Below the pieces are notes generated by a model that was given only the letters and a program-made list of their open reading frames with translations, had not been told where the DNA came from and ran no database searches. Shown in pieces: positions 1 through 5,429 of a DNA stretch of 5,429 bases. This DNA comes from Lachnospiraceae bacterium (GTDB taxonomy: Bacteria; Bacillota_A; Clostridia; Lachnospirales; Lachnospiraceae). Numbering within the stretch: position 1 is the stretch's first letter; the number at the start of each line of letters is the position of its first letter. The translations under genes were made by a program, and so were the position numbers. Location: the NCBI GenBank assembly GCA_024689605.1, contig JAILDD010000081.1, positions 1 to 5,429 on the forward strand, written 5' to 3'.

Positions 1-2
1 AT

Positions 3-161
3 TCGTTTGAAAAATCTGTTAAGGCACTGCTTGCACTGGTGTCCAAGGATGCAAAGACACACGCAGGGGTTCTCAGTCTGTTCGATCAGGAGTATGTACA
101 CAATGCGGATTTCTTCACTCACGATGACTATGTGATGTTTACTACTTATTGTCAACTGTAA
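3..161 (+). CDS. HEPN-domain protein, 3' end only (possibly degraded)
   Basis: This is the last 52 codons of a reading frame that is open at the left window edge and ends at TAA 159-161. The translation contains KALLALVSKDAKTHAGVLSL followed by FDQEYVHNADF. This resembles the second half of HEPN domains (PF05168-like), whose usual pattern is an ALL helix, then K-[TS]-H-x-G-V-[IL]-x-L-F, then a short [FY]V segment. HEPN proteins of this kind are often the RNase/toxin-like partner of a minimal nucleotidyltransferase encoded just upstream, which here would lie outside the window. After HNADFF the family normally continues for about 20-30 more residues, including an Arg before an Asp-Tyr pair. 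Here only THDDYVMFTTYCQL remains and that Arg is missing, so the gene may carry an internal deletion or be a remnant. The family call rests on recognised pattern only, over a short stretch; a different small helical protein is possible. Confidence 0.45.
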   Translation, partial: SFEKSVKALLALVSKDAKTHAGVLSLFDQEYVHNADFFTHDDYVMFTTYCQL

Positions 162-194
162 GACGAGGGCTGGGAACGGGGATAAAATCAATAC

Positions 195-833
195 ATGGTA
201 TTTAAGCTTGATGAGAACCGAATAGCTTTTCCGGATCCGACTCTGGCGGATGATGACGGTCTGCTGGCTGTAGGCGGGGACTTGTGCATTGACCGGTTGG
301 TGCTGGCATATTCGCATGGAATATTTCCTTGGTACGGGCCTGATCAGCCAATTATGTGGTGGTGTCCGAAGAAAAGGTTCGTCATACGGCCGGAAAAAAT
401 CCATATATCCCATTCTTTGTCAAAATATATGAGAAAGCATGATGTGGAGGTTGTGATAGAGCGGGATTTTTCCGATACCATGCACAGATGCAGGGTAAAG
501 CGCGAAAGCAATGTGGGGACCTGGATAACGGACGAGATGGAAGAGGCTTATGCTGCACTGAACCGTGAAGGCTATGCCATGGCGGTCGAGTCAAAAGTGG
601 ACGGAGTGATAGCCGGTGGCCTGTACGGTGTAGTTATTGGAAAGAATTTCTTCGGGGAGAGCATGTATTCGGATCATGAAAACGGATCGAAATTAGCTCT
701 TGTAATGCTTGCAGGAATCCTTAATAAGGCGGAAACTCCCATGATAGACTGCCAGTTTCATACGGATTTCCTGGAAAGTATGGGCGGTGAGTACATATCC
801 TATGAAGAATATATGGAAAATTTGGTTCGATAA
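195..833 (+). CDS. aat: Leucyl/phenylalanyl-tRNA--protein transferase (Aat)
   Basis: Aat moves Leu or Phe from charged tRNA onto the N-terminal Arg or Lys of proteins, creating an N-degron read by ClpS and Clp protease in the cytoplasm. The 212-residue product is slightly shorter than the E. coli enzyme (234). Family signatures run in order: FPDP (12-15), DGLLAVGGDL (21-30), AYSHGIFPWY (38-47), WWCPKKR (55-61), TWI (109-111), AGGLYGVVIG (140-149), FFGESMYS (152-159) and IDCQ (184-187). E155, D185 and Q187 match the E. coli catalytic-site residues E156, D186 and Q188. Several usually conserved spots differ: LN for LH at 122-123, AMAVESK where AHSVExW is typical (128-134), NGSK for NASK (163-166), and FLESMGG for HLESLGA. 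ATG 195 is preceded by a weak GGGG (178-181) 13 bases upstream; no earlier in-frame start fits the family better. No neighbour from the N-degron pathway is visible and no terminator follows the stop. Confidence 0.93.
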   Translation: MVFKLDENRIAFPDPTLADDDGLLAVGGDLCIDRLVLAYSHGIFPWYGPDQPIMWWCPKKRFVIRPEKIHISHSLSKYMRKHDVEVVIERDFSDTMHRCRVKRESNVGTWITDEMEEAYAALNREGYAMAVESKVDGVIAGGLYGVVIGKNFFGESMYSDHENGSKLALVMLAGILNKAETPMIDCQFHTDFLESMGGEYISYEEYMENLVR

Positions 834-844
834 TTATATATAGG

Positions 845-876
845 CTGAAGTGAAAAAGTAAATTCCACTTTGTTCC
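845..876. other. Possible terminal sequence of the decayed IS30 element
   Basis: Immediately beyond the point where transposase homology ends lies an A/T-rich stretch whose outer part contains AAGTG and CACTT arms around a 13-base spacer (849-871). The minus-strand frame stays open through it as KWNLLFHF but no longer looks like transposase. A position beside a sharp loss of homology would fit an IS end brought next to the middle of the gene by an internal deletion. No matching inverted copy was found at the other side (1300-1400), so this is a suggestion only. It has no GC-rich stem and no T run, so it is not a good terminator for aat. Confidence 0.25.
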
Positions 877-1331
877 ATTCTCAGCGATATACGCCTGGTA
901 GTCCGTGTATTCACGGCCCTTGAGGAACTTACGATCAGCGCGTTTTTTATACTGAGCGGCAGCTTTTTTTGAAATCTTACGCGAAGCCTGCCTACGAAGA
1001 TCGAGAGCGATGATCTGGTTGCTGCCGGAAAATTCAAAGAGCCCGCCTTCGATGTAGTTGTATAACGTTTTTTCACAGATACCGAGCTCCGGGTGATTAT
1101 TGATGATTGTATAGGGAGATTGTCCTTTCCTTATCAACGGAGCGATGACAGCGGCCATATCCTTGGCCGCTTTCTCTGTCATGTTGACCCCTGACGGGAA
1201 TTGACAAGAGTTTCCTCATACTCTGCCTGGGCTGTAGAGGAGAGATACTTATACTTGTCAAACCTGCAGTGTACGAAGTTGGAACAGCCATTGCAGGCTC
1301 CGGGGCTCCTGTCCCTTCTGGAACAGCGGAA
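877..1331 (-). pseudogene. IS30-family transposase fragment, frameshifted and without the DDE domain
   Basis: Read on the minus strand, bases about 1331-1192 give a Cys-rich segment (SPGACNGC, then HCRFDKYKYL, then AEYEETLVNSRQG). The match then shifts frame at a run of four G (plus-strand CCCC, 1188-1191) and goes on as GVNMTEKAAKDM, IRKGQSPYTIINNHPELG, EKTLYNYIEGGLF and REYTDYQAYIAEN. One more G would join the two halves as NSRQGVNMTEK, so a single-base deletion is the likely lesion. This order (zinc-ribbon-like Cys cluster, SREGVNMT, GQSxxxIxxNHPELG, EKTLYNYI) is typical of one group of IS30-family transposases from Clostridia. The homology stops near 877, just before the segment where the family's first catalytic Asp (usually MDTV) would lie, so the catalytic domain is absent. 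The N-terminal HTH that normally opens the protein is not seen either. The fragment cannot make an active transposase. The outer edges are approximate. Confidence 0.82.
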
Positions 1332-1378
1332 GGGAAATGCAGTTAAGTAATCATAGTGTGGTGATTGCTTTCGAATTG

Positions 1379-1387
1379 TGATATAAT
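1379..1387 (+). promoter_or_regulatory. Extended -10 promoter for the SGNH hydrolase gene
   Basis: A perfect TATAAT (1382-1387) is preceded by TG and one base (1379-1381), giving the extended -10 form TGaTATAAT. The best -35 at 17-base spacing is the poor TGGTGA (1359-1364, three of six consensus bases), which is acceptable for an extended -10 promoter. Transcription would start around 1393-1396, leaving a leader of about 20 bases before the ATG at 1415. The site abuts the upstream edge of the transposase remnant and points away from it. It may also drive tyrS and the genes beyond, because no terminator is seen between them. Confidence 0.65.
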
Positions 1388-1405
1388 ATCTTCCGTGTGT
1401 GTTTT

Positions 1406-1410
1406 GGAGG
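1406..1410 (+). promoter_or_regulatory. Ribosome binding site that decides the SGNH hydrolase start
   Basis: GGAGG lies 4 bases before ATG 1415. The same reading frame can be extended upstream to a GTG at 1397, but that codon would place the Shine-Dalgarno inside the gene and sits almost on the expected transcription start. ATG 1415, giving a protein that begins MTEKRKKKKF, is therefore preferred. Confidence 0.8.
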
Positions 1411-1414
1411 AATT

Positions 1415-2647
<1,233 letters not shown>

Positions 2648-2684
2648 TAAGGGCTGAATGGCTGTACACAACATAATCTTGATC

Positions 2685-2690
2685 AAGGAG
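2685..2690 (+). promoter_or_regulatory. Ribosome binding site of tyrS
   Basis: AAGGAG sits 7 bases before ATG 2698, ideal spacing and one of the best Shine-Dalgarno sites in the window. The 50-base gap in front of tyrS shows no T-box antiterminator motif and no hairpin with a T run; CATAAT at 2672-2677 has no -35 partner. Confidence 0.85.
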
Positions 2691-2697
2691 AAAGAAA

Positions 2698-3921
2698 ATG
2701 GGAATTTTTGAGGAATTAAATGAAAGAGGACTTATTGCACAGACAACGGATGAAGCTGATATCCGTGATTTGGTAAACAGTGGAAATGCTACATTTTACA
2801 TAGGTTTCGATCCCACGGCGGATTCGCTTCATGTAGGCCATTTTATGGCGTTGTGCCTTATGAAGAGGCTTCAGTCAGCAGGCAATAAGCCTATTGCACT
2901 CTTAGGTGGCGGTACCGGAATGATAGGTGATCCTTCCGGTAAGACGGACATGAGAAAAATGCTTACGCCTGAGATCATTGACCACAATATTGAGTGTTTC
3001 AAGAAGCAGATGAGCCGTTTTATAGAATTTGGCGAGGGCAAGGCCAGAGTCGTAAACAATGCTGACTGGCTGCTTCAGCTTAATTACATCGATCTTTTAA
3101 GGGAAGTGGGGCCTCATTTTTCAGTAAACAATATGCTCAGGGCTGAGTGCTACAAGCAGAGGATGGAAAAGGGACTTACTTTCTTTGAGTTTAACTACAT
3201 GATAATGCAGGCATATGATTTTTATACCCTGTTCCAGAAATACGGATGCAACATGGAATTCGGTGGGGATGACCAGTGGTCCAACATGCTGGCAGGAACC
3301 GAGCTTATCCGCAGAAAACTGGGCAAGGATGCATATGCCATGACCCAGGTGCTTCTCCTTAATTCCGAAGGCAAGAAGATGGGCAAGACCGAAAGAGGTG
3401 CGGTATGGCTTGATGCCGAAAAGACTTCTCCCTTTGAGTTTTACCAGTACTGGAGAAATATTGCAGATGCTGATGTCCTTAAGTGCATACGCATGCTCAC
3501 TTTCCTTCCTATGGAGCAGATCAGGGAAATGGATGCATGGGAAGGTGCTCAGTTAAATGAAGCCAAGCAGATACTTGCATGGGAGCTTACGGCACTTGTG
3601 CATGGCAAGGAAGAAGCTGATAAGGCAAAGGAAGCAAGCTTAGCACTCTTTACCGGATCCGGCAATTCCGAGAATATGCCTTCTACTATACTTAATGCTG
3701 AAGATTTTAATGAAGGAAATGTGGATATAGTAACCCTTATCTGCAAGGCTGGTCTCGCAACCACAAGGTCTGATGCAAGAAGGAATGTGGAGCAGGGCGG
3801 TGTTTCCGTAAATGGTGAAAAGATCATTGATCCCAAACATACATTTGCAAAAGATGATTTCAGCTCTGACTTTATCCTTAAAAAGGGAAAGAAGAATTTC
3901 ATGAAATATACATTAGGTTGA
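2698..3921 (+). CDS. tyrS: Tyrosyl-tRNA synthetase
   Basis: A class I aminoacyl-tRNA synthetase that charges tRNA-Tyr in the cytoplasm. The 407-residue product has normal length and full domain content. The Rossmann catalytic domain shows YIGFDPTADSLHVGH (34-48), in which Y34 and D38 match the tyrosine-binding residues of the Geobacillus enzyme and HVGH is the HIGH signature. It continues with GGGTGMIGDPSGK (70-82), then YMIMQAYD (167-174), carrying the Tyr, Gln and Asp that contact tyrosine, and GGDDQW (189-194). The KMSKS loop reads KMGKT (227-231). An anticodon-binding helical region follows, and residues about 345-405 form an S4 RNA-binding domain (TTRSDARRNVEQGGVSVNGE, 355-374). The next gene begins one base after the stop, pointing to co-transcription. 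Unlike many Firmicute tyrS genes it has no T-box leader directly upstream. Confidence 0.98.
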   Translation: MGIFEELNERGLIAQTTDEADIRDLVNSGNATFYIGFDPTADSLHVGHFMALCLMKRLQSAGNKPIALLGGGTGMIGDPSGKTDMRKMLTPEIIDHNIECFKKQMSRFIEFGEGKARVVNNADWLLQLNYIDLLREVGPHFSVNNMLRAECYKQRMEKGLTFFEFNYMIMQAYDFYTLFQKYGCNMEFGGDDQWSNMLAGTELIRRKLGKDAYAMTQVLLLNSEGKKMGKTERGAVWLDAEKTSPFEFYQYWRNIADADVLKCIRMLTFLPMEQIREMDAWEGAQLNEAKQILAWELTALVHGKEEADKAKEASLALFTGSGNSENMPSTILNAEDFNEGNVDIVTLICKAGLATTRSDARRNVEQGGVSVNGEKIIDPKHTFAKDDFSSDFILKKGKKNFMKYTLG

Positions 3922-3922
3922 T

Positions 3923-5254
3923 ATGCCAAAGAAACACATAGTCAAAGAAATTAAGCCCGGCAGCATAGCCGAGGAGATGGAGATAGTTCCCGGGGATGAG
4001 ATCGTAAGGATCGGAGACCAGGAGCTGGAGGATATCTTTGATTATGATTTCTTATGCATGGACACATACCTTGAAGTGCTCGTTAGGAAGGCGTCCGGTG
4101 AGGAATGGCTGTTAGAAATAGATAAGGATGAGGATGAGGACTTAGGCATAGTCTTTGATTCCGGCCTTATGGACGAGTGCAGATCATGCAGGAACAGCTG
4201 TATATTCTGCTTTATTGACCAGAATCCCAGGGGCATGCGGCCTACCATATATTTTAAGGATGATGATACGAGACTGTCATTTCTGCAGGGCAACTATGTT
4301 ACTCTTACCAACTGGTCAGAGAAAGAAATCGACCGTGTTATAAGATACAGGATGGAGCCCATCAACATATCTGTACAGACCATGAATCCGGAACTTAGAG
4401 TAAAGATGCTCCGGAATAAAACTGCAGGGCAGGCACTTGCATATCTGGACAGGTTATATGAAGCAGAGATCACCATGAACGGCCAGATAGTGCTCTGCAA
4501 GGGCGTAAATGACGGAGATGAACTCAGGTACTCCATAGAAAAGCTTATGGGGTATATGCCGGTCATGCAGAGCCTTTCCGTTGTGCCTGTAGGCCTTTCC
4601 AAATACCGTGACAGGCTTTATGCTCTTGAGCCTTTTGAAAAAGAAGATGCCTGTGAGGTTATCGATATCATAGAGGGCTACCAGAAGGTGGCTTTTGAAA
4701 AGTACGGGACTCATTTTGTGCAGGCTTCGGATGAGTGGTATCTGAAAGCAGAGAGGGAAATCCCGGAAGAAGAGCGTTACGACGGATACCTGCAGCTGGA
4801 AAACGGGGTGGGCATGGTAAGGCTTCTTGTGAATGCCACAAGGGAAGCCATAGATGAGTATAAGAGCAATGGCATAGTCCCTGAAAACACAAGTCTTACG
4901 ATAGCCACGGGACGGAGTGCATATGGAACTCTTTCCATGCTGGCTTCAGAGATAATGTCAGTGTGGCCTCAGATAAGGATAAATGTGAAGGCCATAAGAA
5001 ATGATTTTTTTGGTGAGCGTATAACAGTGTCAGGACTTATTACAGGCCAGGACCTGGTGGCACAGCTTAAGGGGACTGACATAGGGAAAGCCCTCCTGAT
5101 AACAGGTAATATGCTGCGGCATGGTGAAGAGGTCTTCCTTGATGATATGACCCTTACACAGGTCAGGGAAGAGCTTGGCTGTGAAGTGGTGACAGTGGGA
5201 CAGGATGACGGCGCACTTTTGGAGGCGGTTTTGTCAGTGGCATCATATAGGTGA
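3923..5254 (+). CDS. PDZ / radical-SAM-like Fe-S protein of the DUF512 family
   Basis: The family is conserved in Firmicutes and cyanobacteria (annotated as putative radical SAM or FeS oxidoreductase, DUF512) and its biochemical role is not known to me. The 443-residue product has an N-terminal PDZ-like domain (about 5-65; [18 protein letters not shown] then [16 protein letters not shown]). Next comes a Cys cluster with C86, C89, C93 and C96, where C89-x3-C93-x2-C96 is the radical SAM CxxxCxxC pattern for a [4Fe-4S] cluster. A TIM-barrel-like stretch follows ([11 protein letters not shown] 120-130, [13 protein letters not shown] 147-159, [12 protein letters not shown] 187-198). The DUF512 domain (about 222-435) contains [25 protein letters not shown] and [12 protein letters not shown] 3923 lies one base after the tyrS stop with only a weak AGG (3915-3917), suggesting translational coupling. 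The gene lies immediately upstream of der, as commonly seen in Clostridia. Confidence 0.9.
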   Translation: MPKKHIVKEIKPGSIAEEMEIVPGDEIVRIGDQELEDIFDYDFLCMDTYLEVLVRKASGEEWLLEIDKDEDEDLGIVFDSGLMDECRSCRNSCIFCFIDQNPRGMRPTIYFKDDDTRLSFLQGNYVTLTNWSEKEIDRVIRYRMEPINISVQTMNPELRVKMLRNKTAGQALAYLDRLYEAEITMNGQIVLCKGVNDGDELRYSIEKLMGYMPVMQSLSVVPVGLSKYRDRLYALEPFEKEDACEVIDIIEGYQKVAFEKYGTHFVQASDEWYLKAEREIPEEERYDGYLQLENGVGMVRLLVNATREAIDEYKSNGIVPENTSLTIATGRSAYGTLSMLASEIMSVWPQIRINVKAIRNDFFGERITVSGLITGQDLVAQLKGTDIGKALLITGNMLRHGEEVFLDDMTLTQVREELGCEVVTVGQDDGALLEAVLSVASYR

Positions 5255-5276
5255 TGTCATTTCGTGGAGGTGGAAA

Positions 5277-5429
5277 ATGGCTAAGAAAAATAAACCTGTA
5301 GTTGCGGTTGTTGGTCGTCCCAATGTTGGGAAGTCCACTTTTTTTAATGTAATGGCAGGCGAGAGGCTTTCCATAGTAAAGGATACACCGGGGGTAACCA
5401 GGGACAGGATATATGCGGATGTTGACTGG
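5277..5429 (+). CDS. der: GTPase Der (EngA), 5' part
   Basis: The first 51 codons of a gene cut by the right window edge. The product opens [20 protein letters not shown], with the G1/Walker A motif GRPNVGKST at 13-21. It goes on to [20 protein letters not shown] (29-48), where T41 is the likely switch I (G2) threonine. This N-terminus is characteristic of Der, the double-GTPase needed for 50S ribosomal subunit assembly; the G3 motif, the second GTPase domain and the KH-like domain would lie beyond the window. A strong GGAGG (5266-5270) stands 6 bases before ATG, and the gap from the preceding gene is 22 bases with no terminator, so it belongs to the same operon as tyrS and the DUF512 gene. 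Confidence 0.95.
   Translation, partial: MAKKNKPVVAVVGRPNVGKSTFFNVMAGERLSIVKDTPGVTRDRIYADVDW

Noticed and set aside
149..186. TTGTCA (149-154) with GATAAA (181-186) as a promoter for aat
   Set aside because: The spacing is 26 bases, far too long, and the 17-18-base position holds no -10-like sequence.
849..871. AAGTG/CACTT inverted arms as a terminator after aat
   Set aside because: A 5-base, mostly A/T stem with a 13-base loop and no T run does not make a Rho-independent terminator.
1281..1327. GGAACAGC occurring twice about 40 bases apart as direct repeats or a target duplication
   Set aside because: Both lie inside the transposase remnant as Cys-Ser codons; too short to mean more than codon coincidence.
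1365..1370. TTGCTT as the -35 box of the hydrolase promoter
   Set aside because: Only 11 bases separate it from TATAAT; the extended -10 makes a -35 less needed.
1397..1414. GTG 1397 as start of the SGNH hydrolase
   Set aside because: It would put the GGAGG inside the gene and lies almost at the predicted transcription start; ATG 1415 has the ribosome binding site at 4 bases.

Overview
The window looks like a chromosomal segment of a Clostridia-type Firmicute, most likely of the Lachnospiraceae. The grounds are strong GGAGG-type ribosome binding sites, moderate base composition (judged by eye, not counted), a DUF512 radical-SAM-like gene directly upstream of der (an arrangement common in Firmicutes), and a remnant of an IS30-family transposase of the type frequent in gut Clostridia. 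The genus cannot be told from the sequence alone.

Layout. At the left edge (3-161) is the 3' end of a gene with HEPN-domain character, seemingly shortened. It is followed by aat (195-833, leucyl/phenylalanyl-tRNA-protein transferase). The next 580 bases hold no intact gene. They carry, on the minus strand, a decayed IS30-family transposase fragment (about 877-1331) with one visible frameshift and no catalytic DDE domain, and then an extended -10 promoter (1379-1387). From there on everything is on the plus strand: a membrane-anchored SGNH/GDSL hydrolase with a coiled coil and a 74-residue, almost wholly acidic C-terminal tail that includes 36 consecutive Asp (1415-2647); tyrS (2698-3921); a PDZ/radical-SAM-like/DUF512 protein (3923-5254); and the first 51 codons of der (5277 to the window end).

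How the genes relate. tyrS, the DUF512 gene and der are packed with gaps of 1 and 22 bases and are probably co-transcribed: tRNA charging, an uncharacterised Fe-S protein and a ribosome-assembly GTPase, which suggests a translation-linked housekeeping operon. The SGNH hydrolase lies 50 bases upstream of tyrS with no visible terminator between them, so its promoter may also feed the operon. Aat is a separate unit linked to N-degron protein turnover; its usual partners (ClpS/ClpA-type) are not in the window.

Most unusual: the poly-aspartate tail on a predicted extracellular hydrolase, written in a GAT/GAC tract that contains 11 pure GAT repeats and so could change length by slippage. No clearly new multi-gene system is visible. 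The DUF512 protein belongs to a widespread family of unknown function.
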